A stretch of DNA of 64,000 nucleotides from Thiomicrorhabdus xiamenensis (GCF_013282625.1 NZ_CP054020.1:1054001-1118000), one strand, 5' to 3'. Positions 18,553 to 26,691 are shown, counted from the stretch's first letter. Translations and numbers: made by a program. Notes: generated by a model from the sequence alone, not told the origin.

Positions 18553-18945
18553 TTATGGATTGGATAATCGATCAAAGAAATTACTGACATAGACAAGCTC
18601 TTGATGTTCATCACAATAGGTTACGAATAGGTCTTCACCAGAAACAAAATAAATTGCATCCTGTTTGAACTCTAGACCAATATCACATGCTCGCTGCCAA
18701 TCCAGTTTTGCAACGAATCCTGCTTCGGAATGTCCAGTGTCAGGATCAAACCCATCTATTGCACCGACTAACACCCCCAAATCGGTCAATTCCGTTTTGA
18801 GTTTTGCATTCGCATTGATATTTTCTTGCTCTGTCCAAGTCTCACCAGTCGTCGCATAAGCTGTGATGATCGAAAAGCTTTCAGGAAAATCTGATTTTTT
18901 CAGCTCAGAGCGAAAATGGGTTTTTAAATAGATTTTGTTCATCAT
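18553..18945 (-). CDS. DUF3293 family protein
   Basis: A 130-residue soluble protein that fits DUF3293: SIITAYATTGETWTEQENINANAKL near the start, a GAIDGFDPDTGHSEAGF block in the middle and IGLEFKQDAIYFVSGEDLFVTYC at the end. No biochemical role is established for this family as far as I know. It is the first gene of a two-gene unit with the NACHT-like nuclease; the 11-base gap implies linked expression and possibly a shared function (regulator, adaptor or immunity). Two adjacent ATG codons (18945, 18942) are both possible starts and no strong ribosome site is evident. Confidence 0.7.
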   Translation of the reverse strand: MMNKIYLKTHFRSELKKSDFPESFSIITAYATTGETWTEQENINANAKLKTELTDLGVLVGAIDGFDPDTGHSEAGFVAKLDWQRACDIGLEFKQDAIYFVSGEDLFVTYCDEHQELVYVSNFFDRLSNP

Positions 18946-19092
18946 TCGAATATAATACGTTCTAACACACCGCTGGATTTAATTTTTTCAACTTGCCGGG
19001 CGGTATATAAATGTAGGCTAAAGCGACACAATCCTATAATTCCCAGATTGCTGCCTGCTTCACTTATCACTTGGGAATGATAGGAGTCAGCC

Positions 19093-19311
19093 ATGACTAT
19101 TCAAATCAAACAATCTCCAACCAATCTACCAGCACCTGAGTGCGATACCGTTCAGACGGCCTGTCGCTTTGATCCTGACTTCTACACCGAAGAAGGTCGA
19201 GCTAACTACATCAAGTACCACGGTAATGATCTAACTCCGCTAATGAAGCCAAGAATCGAAATGCAACTCGATGGTGCTGTGTTGAGTGTTTTTGTCGGTA
19301 AGGGATCGTAA
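19093..19311 (+). CDS. Small hypothetical protein of the island
   Basis: A 72-residue protein not recognised. It is acidic to neutral, has two cysteines (CDTVQTAC) and no membrane segment or signal peptide. An AGGAG ribosome site precedes the ATG at good spacing, and the next gene starts two bases after its stop. The pair therefore forms an operon diverging from the DUF3293/NACHT operon across a 147-base promoter region, which may allow joint control. Confidence 0.6.
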   Translation: MTIQIKQSPTNLPAPECDTVQTACRFDPDFYTEEGRANYIKYHGNDLTPLMKPRIEMQLDGAVLSVFVGKGS

Positions 19312-19313
19312 CA

Positions 19314-19892
19314 ATGTTCGATCTTATAAAATCTGAAAACATACTATACGATCAACTTATCATCTCGTATCAAGTTCATAACATCGTTGATTCGTTTCAA
19401 CACCAGCTATGGATTGTAAAAGATGATGGTATTACTGAAATTGAACTAATCAGCGAACTTCAAGAGCCAAGTCATGTCATGACGATCGATAAGGTTGCTA
19501 CGTTTGATTATGAAGGCTTTGCGAAGGATTTTATCAGTCGAGAAGATTTACGCGGCTGTTATGCTGATATTAGCGGAGTAGTGAGTGCTGAGCGTTGGAA
19601 TGAACTTGTAAAAGCACATACCGATGCTTTCAATAAACAGAGTGAAGCTTATGTCCAACGACAAGAAGCTAACCCATCTGAAATATATACGGTGGTGAAA
19701 GAGTTGGGGCTTCAACCATTCAACCCCGGATATAACGAATATTCTTGGTATGCGAACTGTCCTAGTGGCAAGCAACACAACATGATGTTCAGTACCAAAA
19801 GTAATGGCTGGGGGTGCGGTTACTGCAAAGTGAAAGGCGGGCCTGAAGAGTTAACTGGCTTTTATCATTACATGAATGAAGCCATACGTTGA
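19314..19892 (+). CDS. Hypothetical protein with CHC2-like zinc finger
   Basis: A 192-residue protein. The first 120 residues are not recognised. Near the C terminus, NCPSGKQHNMMF followed by GWGCGYCKVKGG places Cys, His, Cys, Cys in an order and spacing reminiscent of the zinc ribbon of bacterial DNA primases (CHC2 type), which reads CP-x-H-x-F-x-C-x-x-C-x-G. No primase catalytic domain is attached. A DNA- or RNA-binding role is a reasonable inference. It is coupled to the 72-residue gene upstream by a two-base gap. Confidence 0.6.
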   Translation: MFDLIKSENILYDQLIISYQVHNIVDSFQHQLWIVKDDGITEIELISELQEPSHVMTIDKVATFDYEGFAKDFISREDLRGCYADISGVVSAERWNELVKAHTDAFNKQSEAYVQRQEANPSEIYTVVKELGLQPFNPGYNEYSWYANCPSGKQHNMMFSTKSNGWGCGYCKVKGGPEELTGFYHYMNEAIR

Positions 19893-19948
19893 AAGACTCC
19901 TTGCATTTAGATACTAAATAATAGTCTTTTTTAAAAAGTGGGGTAATT

Positions 19949-20896
19949 ATGCGATATTTCATGATAAAAGTTTTTTTTGTGCTTTCTTCGTTCATTCTTG
20001 TGCCGGTTGCGGTATATGCAGACTATTCAGAAAGTTCATTTGTAGCCTTAGCACCAGATGAGGAATTATGCAAAGGAAGTAAGGGGCATTTCTTGCCTCT
20101 ACCCAGTATGGATAGCATAGAAGCGTCTTCTAAATACCTTCTTTCCGTGATTGATAAAAAGTTTGGAAGCAATTGCAAGTTTGACGGGCTTCTTTTAAAG
20201 GGGGAGATCACAGAAAATACGCTGTCCCAGTTAAAATTAGGCCTGCAAATACTTGAAAAACGTAAAAATGTAACCTCTATTCTCGGCGCTAATACATTGT
20301 GGCTAGACAGCCAAGGAGGAATTCTACTCGAAGCTATGAAAATAGGAGATCTTGTAGCTGAAAAAGGCATGAAGGCTATCGTTAAGATTAGGGGGAGTTG
20401 CTATAGCTCTTGTGTTTTTATCTACGCTGCTGCGAAAACACGTTCATCCCTTGGGGAAGTTGGAATACATAGACCATTCGCGGGCGAATTATCAACAGAA
20501 AACCTTACTTACGCAGAATACTTAAAGAAATATGAGTCACTGACTCCGATACTAAAACAGTATTTTTCAAAGTATGGCGTTTCTCCGATGCTTGTTGACT
20601 CAATGAATGTAGTATCCTCTGATGATATAAAAATACTATCTAATGATGAGCTCGAATCCTTTGGTCTTGGGTTTAAAAATGTCGCCGCAAAAGAATATGA
20701 GAAAGCAAGAACCATTCAGGTATGTGGCCAAGATTATTACGATATGCACCTTCGTTTTCATGGTTTAATCGAATCATGCAGAAAGCGTTTTGGTATAGGG
20801 GTATTAGATGAGAAAGATGAAGAGTGCTGGGGACTCGCACGTCAGGCATACCCAGATTATTCGGATAAGTTTAAAGAATGCAAAGCTAAACAATAG
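19949..20896 (+). CDS. Exported ClpP/crotonase-like serine protease homologue (COG3904-like)
   Basis: A 315-residue protein with a signal peptide (hydrophobic 6-22, cleavage predicted after AVYA, residue 24). The mature part carries the pattern of small periplasmic ClpP-fold proteins: LWLDSQGGILLEAMKIGDLV (about 117-136), the nucleophile block GSCYSSC (Ser153 or Ser154, between Cys151 and Cys155) and VGIHRP with His174. The C terminus is cysteine-containing and not recognised. Homologues are usually annotated as predicted periplasmic proteins without known substrates. It carries its own GGGG ribosome site and lies 56 bases after the zinc-finger gene. Its reason for being cargo on the island is unknown. 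Confidence 0.65.
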   Translation: MRYFMIKVFFVLSSFILVPVAVYADYSESSFVALAPDEELCKGSKGHFLPLPSMDSIEASSKYLLSVIDKKFGSNCKFDGLLLKGEITENTLSQLKLGLQILEKRKNVTSILGANTLWLDSQGGILLEAMKIGDLVAEKGMKAIVKIRGSCYSSCVFIYAAAKTRSSLGEVGIHRPFAGELSTENLTYAEYLKKYESLTPILKQYFSKYGVSPMLVDSMNVVSSDDIKILSNDELESFGLGFKNVAAKEYEKARTIQVCGQDYYDMHLRFHGLIESCRKRFGIGVLDEKDEECWGLARQAYPDYSDKFKECKAKQ

Positions 20897-20970
20897 CTCT
20901 GGCGTATAGTAAAAATATCACTATATACGGAGGTCCTTTCTCAAGGAAAGGACAAAATGCTTCAGGTTAT

Positions 20971-21294
20971 TCATAAAAAACTAATCTCGCTTTCGTGATC
21001 GAGTGCAGACTCATGCTCGATTACAAGGCCCTTCTTAGCCAATCTGTCGCGACCACGGTTGATGCGTTCGGACCACTCTTTGGCTGCAACAGTGTCAGTC
21101 ACCTCCATGCTAACGTGCTTCTGCTTAGGGTACATATAGGGCATGAGGAACTTGCTGATGGATTCTACCGTCAGATCGTCACCGCGTGCTTTAGCTTCGA
21201 CAGTGAGACGCGCCAGTTCTTCGAGTGGGTTGAGGTTGAACTGCTCCATAATCTCAACTGCTGATTTCACTGATTTTGGATTATCTAATTTCAT
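20971..21294 (-). CDS. Phage-like hypothetical protein
   Basis: A 107-residue soluble protein. The block NPLEELARLTVEAKARGDD followed by SKFLMPYMYPKQKHVSMEV resembles a motif (NPxEEL ... LxxYxYPKRKAV) often seen in small phage proteins annotated as terminase-small-subunit-like or of unknown function. This is a resemblance only. A GGAG site precedes the ATG. It lies just downstream of the repeat-rich stretch and the replication gene, on the same strand, and could be the last gene of the replication operon. Confidence 0.55.
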   Translation of the reverse strand: MKLDNPKSVKSAVEIMEQFNLNPLEELARLTVEAKARGDDLTVESISKFLMPYMYPKQKHVSMEVTDTVAAKEWSERINRGRDRLAKKGLVIEHESALDHESEISFL

Positions 21295-21344
21295 GTATAA
21301 ATCTCCGCTGTGTGCCTAAAATAATCATTAACCAACCTTGGGTT

Positions 21345-21540
21345 ATTAATTGAAAAACCGGCTGTTTCTATTTTGGTTTTTCAGTAAGGGGGTATCCCTC
21401 TCAGAATTAATAAACCTATAAAACCTAAAAGTAATAAGAAACCTGAAAAACCTCTCAAACCCAGTATCCATGGGCATCGATACCCCCAAGAATGGCTAAT
21501 GTCACCATTTTTGCAAATCCGGTTTTTCAGGTTTATCAAT
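21345..21540. repeat. Repeat-rich noncoding stretch, candidate replication origin
   Basis: Four copies of a TGAAAAACC motif occur in alternating orientation: 21351-21359 (+), 21375-21383 (-), 21444-21452 (+) and 21521-21529 (-). The last pair extends to a 14-bp inverted repeat (AAACCTGAAAAACC at 21439-21452 and its complement at 21521-21534). A second inverted pair, GGGGGTATC at 21388-21396 and GATACCCCC at 21479-21487, is nested within. The stretch lies directly beside the 3' end of the primase/ATPase gene. Repeats next to the replication gene suggest an iteron-type origin or an operator; neither is shown. Confidence 0.55.
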
Positions 21541-21558
21541 TTTCAGAGGGGGGAGTTG

Positions 21559-23730
21559 TCAAAGAAAGCTCACCTCTTCTACCGGTAGCAAAGAATAAAC
21601 ACTTGCATTGTCATCACTAGGAACAGACATCCACTGGTGCTTTTTGTTTCGATCAAACCCATCGTAGCGTTCCAATACTTCAATAACCTTTTTCTTTGAA
21701 GCATTGCAGTCTGCGGATTCCATACAGTTTTTATGAGCCATATTGATCAACTCAGTTTTTTTCATCTTCTTACCATTCCACAAGAGTTGGCTAATGACCA
21801 TCACTACATCTCGATCTTGTTCAAACTGTTCTTCAACCTTCGCTTTCCGTTTAACCTTATTCGCGGTTTCATCATCTAAACACTGAATCGAGTTAAAGAT
21901 ATCCATCCAGTCATCACCATCCTGTTTCGTATAGGTGTAACTCACTCGATCGGCAACGTCACCACGACTCTTGATGTTAATAAACTCAACTGTCTTAACC
22001 CCAGATTGGTTAGAGATTTCGCCCAGCACATAAACACAATCCACATCATCAACAACATCACTTGTGCCTTGGGGAATTAACTGTCCATCTGCTCCAAGAT
22101 GCTTGTTAGTATGAGCTAAGGCAATAAAGGTTCCGCCTGCACCAACGAACTCACGAATCAAGCTGGTGAAATTACTGGCTAACTTCTTATCCATCAAATC
22201 AACGGACTTCTTCAAGGTATCCAAAATAATCACTTGTCCTTTAGCATCGCAATCAGTAATTAGTCCTTGGATAATCGGTATTAAATCCTTGATCGTGAAG
22301 TTGTTCTCATTCGGTATCAGCATATGGAAACCATGCTTCTCCGCTAACTCAAGCTTGGTTGTTGCACCCTTGAAGGTGTCATCAGCGTTAATGTAGAAAA
22401 CATTCTCTCCATCGACTCTTCCATCCTCTATTGCATCGACGATGAAGCGTATCGCCGTTACTGTCTTACCTAAATTAGGTTTTGCATAGATGACAGTTGC
22501 TTGCCCTAGTATGGCTATACGATTGAATACATAAACATCATTCAACATCTGTTTTCTTCGCTGTTCTGACTTTCCTCTTGCTGACATCATCTTTAAACGC
22601 TCTTTTGCACTTAATGACGTATTGCCTGTTGTCTGTGCTGCCACATCACCGAACATAGCCTTTACATCAGGCTTATTCTGCTGTGCATACAGCTGCTGAT
22701 TATGTTGGTTAAGAGTTATTTCAACACCATCGCCCCCGAGAACGGTTAAGTTATCACCAGCAGCCTTTAACGCAGCTATACGGTCATCTTTATGTTCGTA
22801 GTGCACATACAGGTCAAACGCATCACCATAGACAACACCGTTCGTAGGCTCACTGCCAATACCAACATCGCTCTCATGACTCGATAGCCACTTTAGTCCA
22901 TCGTCATTGATTGTGACACCCGGAGTACCGCTTTCACTGTTAGGGCTGAGCCAGCGATTGCCTTTCTGCTTGTAACCATACTTATCAAGCAGATCTTCTA
23001 GGTCATAAGATTGGTTAAAGAAGTCCATAACATCCACTGCACCATTGGCAGCCTGTGCAATTCTCTCAATACGCTTGGCTTCACGCCGTTGCTTTGCTTC
23101 AGCTTTTCGTGCAGCTTCTACTTCCTTGATCTGAGTCACTTCGGCATCAAACACTGAAGCATTGAACAGTGGGCCATCAAGGATTTCATGATCGTAATAC
23201 TGCCCTCTGTTAGGCAGGTAGCAGATTTGATTCGCAGTCTCACTTTTACGATCCGGTATGATACCTACTGCTTCAAATCGATCATTGATTACTTGCTGGC
23301 AAAGCTCGAATTGTTCACCCCCAACCGGTACGGCTAATGGAACGATGGCACGCCACTTCTGCTTATCAGGTGTTGCGCTGGACGTAGTGTAGATAATAGC
23401 TTTGCATCCCAAAGACGTGATGGCGTTAAGTATCTGCTGTTTGGGAGTGTGTTCATCAATATCGACCCACAATGCACCGAAGTGTCCATGCTGACGTTGA
23501 TAATTAGCCGATCTTGCATGTTCATTGCATACGTTAGAGAAGATGGTCCACCGAGCATCAGATTTATTAACACTAGGAGGGTTAATAGTCATGGCTTCAA
23601 TATGCTGCCAAGTAACCGCTTCATATGGTCTTCTGGTTACCTTATCAGGGCTGTTGGTGTGATACTGACCATGCCCACTACAAAATGATTGCTGGGCAAA
23701 TGAATTATTGTTAGCACTTACCAACTCCAT
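21559..23730 (-). CDS. Primase-like and RecA/RepA-like replication protein
   Basis: A 723-residue protein. The N-terminal third looks like an archaeo-eukaryotic-type primase-polymerase: GALWVDIDEH with Asp90 and Asp92 as the metal-binding DxD, then IIYTTSSATPDKQKWRAIVPL (about 112-132). A charged helix (about 200-225) separates it from a RecA-like ATPase with Walker A AKPNLGKT (416-423) and Walker B VIILDTL (Asp504). ALAHTNK follows, then a winged-helix-like tail. This primase-ATPase combination is typical of replication proteins of satellites and plasmids. It would start replication of the excised element, perhaps at the repeats just downstream. Its 5' end overlaps the preceding gene by 13 bases. 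Confidence 0.75.
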   Translation of the reverse strand: MELVSANNNSFAQQSFCSGHGQYHTNSPDKVTRRPYEAVTWQHIEAMTINPPSVNKSDARWTIFSNVCNEHARSANYQRQHGHFGALWVDIDEHTPKQQILNAITSLGCKAIIYTTSSATPDKQKWRAIVPLAVPVGGEQFELCQQVINDRFEAVGIIPDRKSETANQICYLPNRGQYYDHEILDGPLFNASVFDAEVTQIKEVEAARKAEAKQRREAKRIERIAQAANGAVDVMDFFNQSYDLEDLLDKYGYKQKGNRWLSPNSESGTPGVTINDDGLKWLSSHESDVGIGSEPTNGVVYGDAFDLYVHYEHKDDRIAALKAAGDNLTVLGGDGVEITLNQHNQQLYAQQNKPDVKAMFGDVAAQTTGNTSLSAKERLKMMSARGKSEQRRKQMLNDVYVFNRIAILGQATVIYAKPNLGKTVTAIRFIVDAIEDGRVDGENVFYINADDTFKGATTKLELAEKHGFHMLIPNENNFTIKDLIPIIQGLITDCDAKGQVIILDTLKKSVDLMDKKLASNFTSLIREFVGAGGTFIALAHTNKHLGADGQLIPQGTSDVVDDVDCVYVLGEISNQSGVKTVEFINIKSRGDVADRVSYTYTKQDGDDWMDIFNSIQCLDDETANKVKRKAKVEEQFEQDRDVVMVISQLLWNGKKMKKTELINMAHKNCMESADCNASKKKVIEVLERYDGFDRNKKHQWMSVPSDDNASVYSLLPVEEVSFL

Positions 23731-24206
23731 TGAAATTTCCCTTTTGGAACCATCTCAACACCATGCTTAACGAGCAATGCACTCAATCTTGCTTCATATT
23801 CAAGTAAGTTCTGTCTATTGCGGTAAGGTGGACAACCATCGTTGTATAGATAGTAAGATGATCCATGTAGACCATTTCTGAAGCCTTGATGTCTAAAATC
23901 AGCATTTTCATAACTGATCTCGTTCAGTTTTAACCACGAATCGTGGAAATTGTCATAATCGACGCGCAAAGAATAATCACGAATACCGAGTGGTTTATAT
24001 TCGCGATTAACAACCAGAACAATGTCACCATGAATTGATAAACGATAAGGAAAAGTTCTTAGGTATTCACGTAAGACGGTTTTCATGCCATTACTGTAAT
24101 TCAGTTTTTTCTTATCAATACGTCTTAATGTCATAACATTATCAAGTAGCATTAAAAGTGCACTGCTTGCATTGGCTGGTCTGTTGTATTCCATTAGGCT
24201 GCTCAT
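23718..24206 (-). CDS. Hypothetical protein between AlpA and the replication gene
   Basis: A 162-residue basic protein rich in Tyr, Arg and Asn, not confidently recognised. The central part (DYDNFHDSWLKL, GLHGSSYYLYN) and position resemble inovirus- or satellite-type Gp2-like replication-associated proteins, but this is weak. It overlaps the AlpA-like gene as ATGA at the 5' end and the primase/ATPase gene by 13 bases at the 3' end, so all three are translationally coupled and probably act in the same step of element replication. Confidence 0.55.
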   Translation of the reverse strand: MSSLMEYNRPANASSALLMLLDNVMTLRRIDKKKLNYSNGMKTVLREYLRTFPYRLSIHGDIVLVVNREYKPLGIRDYSLRVDYDNFHDSWLKLNEISYENADFRHQGFRNGLHGSSYYLYNDGCPPYRNRQNLLEYEARLSALLVKHGVEMVPKGKFQWSW

Positions 24207-24424
24207 ACCGACATCTCCTTACGAGCATCGATCCAAGCTTGGACTTCTGCGATATTCCAGACGCTACACGACGGGCTTAATTTAATTGGTTTAGGGAAGC
24301 CTTCTGTCTTGATCCATCTATAGATCGTAGAATTATTGACACCGCCTAACATGGTCTTGCACATTGGACGGATTCGGATTAATTGGTTTTCAGGGGGCGT
24401 GAGTTTGTTAGAACGATTTATCAT
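24203..24424 (-). CDS. AlpA-family excisionase/regulator
   Basis: A 73-residue MerR-like winged-helix protein of the AlpA type: IRIRPMCKTMLGGVNNSTIYRWIKTEGFPKPIKLS followed by SVWNIAEVQAWIDAR, the pattern of prophage CP4-57 AlpA and P4 Vis. Such proteins bind next to att sites and promoters to promote excision and regulate element genes. I choose the ATG at 24424, with GAGG upstream, over a GTG at 24433. It heads the coupled replication operon, 104 bases after the preceding gene. Confidence 0.85.
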   Translation of the reverse strand: MINRSNKLTPPENQLIRIRPMCKTMLGGVNNSTIYRWIKTEGFPKPIKLSPSCSVWNIAEVQAWIDARKEMSV

Positions 24425-24528
24425 TTCTTGCACCTCATTGCTTTTGGGTTAAACAATCCGCATCGATTGCGGTTAAGTGCGAGATTACTGGAGGTGAAGG
24501 AGAGTGCTGGGGTGGAGGTTTTTCGTAA

Positions 24529-25239
24529 TTAATCGCCTGAACGTGGATGCCAGCGGTTAGTGGATCTTAGAGTTTGAGCGTCATCACCGATGCTTCTGAG
24601 GTATGTGATTTCATTACATAACTCTTGTGCTAACTGTTTGAAGTAGTTCTCATGTAGTAACAATCCTGAAACTTCTAATATGTTCGGTAGTTCTGTTTCA
24701 ATCTCGTTATCAAGGCAGGCTGCTGATAGTTCAGCACAGAAATTGTAGACGCTGTCTGGTGAATCTTCGTCTTTGCTGAGAATGCGACCGTTACTGCGTA
24801 AGATGTAATAGGTGCCATAGCTGCGGTAGCTACACCTGCATTGTTCAATAAATTGTGTGATGAAACCGTCCAGCTGCCATGATTGACCGCCATAGACTTT
24901 AGTTGTCCGTCTGCCGAATACACCGGAGGCATTATGCTTACCTGTGAGATAGGCGTTAAGAGACTTAATTAACCGGTTGGTTAGTTTGGGCAGTTTTCCC
25001 TTCATCATCCAGTGAGTTGCTTCGATAAATTCATCTATGGTGTAGTCAGTTGCAGATGCCTTCGCGTAATTCCTGAGACCTTTTAATTGATCGGTTGCAC
25101 TGTCTTGGTAATTCCAAGCAAGAGCCTCTAATGCCACCAAGTCGTCCACCGTTGGTATCTGCTCATGTTGAAGTGCATCACGAACGCGGGTGAACAGATC
25201 GTTGATCCGTTGCTTGTCTGCTACTGAATGATTAGCCAT
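24529..25239 (-). CDS. Hypothetical protein coupled to the integrase
   Basis: A 236-residue soluble protein not recognised. It is helix-rich, with no membrane segment, and contains a YRSYGTYYILRSNGR stretch that may form a beta hairpin. It begins two bases after the integrase stop, so it is almost certainly co-translated with it. A role in recombination or in control of the integrase is possible from position only. Confidence 0.6.
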   Translation of the reverse strand: MANHSVADKQRINDLFTRVRDALQHEQIPTVDDLVALEALAWNYQDSATDQLKGLRNYAKASATDYTIDEFIEATHWMMKGKLPKLTNRLIKSLNAYLTGKHNASGVFGRRTTKVYGGQSWQLDGFITQFIEQCRCSYRSYGTYYILRSNGRILSKDEDSPDSVYNFCAELSAACLDNEIETELPNILEVSGLLLHENYFKQLAQELCNEITYLRSIGDDAQTLRSTNRWHPRSGD

Positions 25240-25241
25240 GA

Positions 25242-26477
25242 TTATGCACCAGACCGGTTAATAGGTACTACATCAGCACCAGCCTTGATACCGTCGAGAT
25301 AGTCAGACCATGCCTGCATCATGGTGGTTCTACCAGATAGATACTCTGCCTTATTGTAGGTACCACGTACTGAGTCACCGCTGGCATGAGCGAGCTGCAT
25401 TTCGATCCAGTCACGGTTAAAGCCTTGCTCATTGAGTAGGGTTGATGCGGTATGTCTAAAGCCATGTGCAGTCTGCTTGCCACCAAACCCAAGACGTTTT
25501 AATCCGGCATTAATGGACTGCTCGTTAATCGGTCTGACTTGGCTGCGTGGTGATACGAAGACATACTCACTGCTACCGCTGATAGGCTGCATAGATTGAA
25601 TCAGTTCTTTAGCCTGTCTTGATAGCGGTACTACATGGGGGCGTTTCATCTTCATACGATTTGCTTCAATGGTGATTAGGCCGTTGTTTAGATCAACTTC
25701 ACTCCAACGCAGACCGGCTAATTCAGCAGGACGTAGGAAGACATGTGGGGCCAGTTTCAATGCAGTAGCGGTGCTGATGTCACCAAGATAGGTATCAATG
25801 GCATTGAGAAGCTGATACAGGTCTGCTGGCTTGGTGAGATGATGCAGGTTTTGTTTAGTCTGCTTCTTGAAGATGTCACCGGCTGGAATATCTCGTACAG
25901 GGTCAACCGAGCATAGACCTAGGCCGACACCATAACGGAACATTCTACTGGTGTACTGCTGCACCTTTCTGATTGAGTCGCCTAAGCCTTTTGCTTCCAT
26001 CTGCTTGAGTGCGAAGATGACTTGCTGCGGGGTTATCTCGTCAATAAACTGATCACCAAGAACAGGTAGTAGATGAATGGTAATTCGGTTGCGGACATCG
26101 GTTGCGTATTTGTAGTTCCAGCCACCTTCGTTATGGTCATGCCATTGTTCAAAGAGTTGGGTAAGCGTTAACCGATTCTGCTGTGTTTGTTCGATCGCTT
26201 GCTGTTCTGCTTTGGCTTGCTGCTTCTGCTGGATAGGGTTAATTCCTTGGCGAACTGCCGCTTTGACTTCATCACGTTTAATACGGGCTTCAGCGAGGCT
26301 AAGAGCGGGATAAGCACCAAGAGTGATGTTGCTGTCCTTACCGTTGACTTGATAGCGGTATTTGAATGACTTGGTGCCAGCCTTGCTGATCTCTAGACGC
26401 AGACCGTCGCCATCATTCAGCTTTTGAACCTTACCGTTTGATTTAGCCTTTCTTATTTGAGTATCTGTTAGTGCCAT
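25242..26477 (-). CDS. int: Tyrosine integrase, P4 type
   Basis: A 411-residue integrase. The N terminus is the DUF4102 arm-binding domain (LTDTQIRKAKSNGKVQKLNDGDGLRLEI, NITLGAYPALSLAEAR). A SAM-like core-binding domain and the catalytic domain follow. The catalytic set is complete: Arg249 in FLRPAELAGLRW, His338-x-x-Arg341 in HGFRHT, His364 in LAHAS and Tyr374 in GTYNKAEYL. It would recombine the ssrA 3' end with the element att site. The gene lies beside the intact ssrA end, reading away from it. I use the ATG at 26477, with GAGG eight bases upstream; a GTG at 26486 is the alternative. Confidence 0.95.
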   Translation of the reverse strand: MALTDTQIRKAKSNGKVQKLNDGDGLRLEISKAGTKSFKYRYQVNGKDSNITLGAYPALSLAEARIKRDEVKAAVRQGINPIQQKQQAKAEQQAIEQTQQNRLTLTQLFEQWHDHNEGGWNYKYATDVRNRITIHLLPVLGDQFIDEITPQQVIFALKQMEAKGLGDSIRKVQQYTSRMFRYGVGLGLCSVDPVRDIPAGDIFKKQTKQNLHHLTKPADLYQLLNAIDTYLGDISTATALKLAPHVFLRPAELAGLRWSEVDLNNGLITIEANRMKMKRPHVVPLSRQAKELIQSMQPISGSSEYVFVSPRSQVRPINEQSINAGLKRLGFGGKQTAHGFRHTASTLLNEQGFNRDWIEMQLAHASGDSVRGTYNKAEYLSGRTTMMQAWSDYLDGIKAGADVVPINRSGA

Positions 26478-26490
26478 AGCCGCCACCTCA

Positions 26491-26568
26491 TCAGGGGTAA
26501 TTACAAATCAGGGGTAAATGAGAGTGTTGTATCAGGGGTAATTTGTTTTGCCCCTGAATTTACCCCTG
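26491..26568. repeat. Right integrase arm-type repeats
   Basis: Three direct copies of TCAGGGGTAA (26491-26500, 26508-26517, 26532-26541) are followed by the opposite-strand pair CCCCTGAATTTACCCCT at 26551-26567. That last block is identical to 14396-14412 at the other end of the element. The cluster overlaps the upstream region of int and could both bind integrase and regulate its promoter. Confidence 0.65.
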
Positions 26569-26655
26569 TTAATTATGCAATTAGATGATATTGGATGCAA
26601 CTAGGTAAAACAGGTGTGGTCGCTGTAAGGCTTGTTAATACGTTGTTTCAGGCAT

Positions 26656-26679
26656 AAAAAAAGCCCGTATGGAACGAGC
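26656..26679 (-). terminator. Replacement terminator downstream of ssrA
   Basis: On the minus strand GCTCGT, loop TCCAT, ACGGGC followed by a run of seven T forms a hairpin just inside the right end of the island, about 15 bases beyond the ssrA 3' end. It would replace the original terminator now at 14286-14327. Confidence 0.7.
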
Positions 26680-26691
26680 TGATATTGAATG

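Noticed and set aside
20933-20954. GTCCTTTC/GAAAGGAC hairpin downstream of the ClpP-like gene
   Set aside because: A good stem but no T run on either strand, so not called as an intrinsic terminator.
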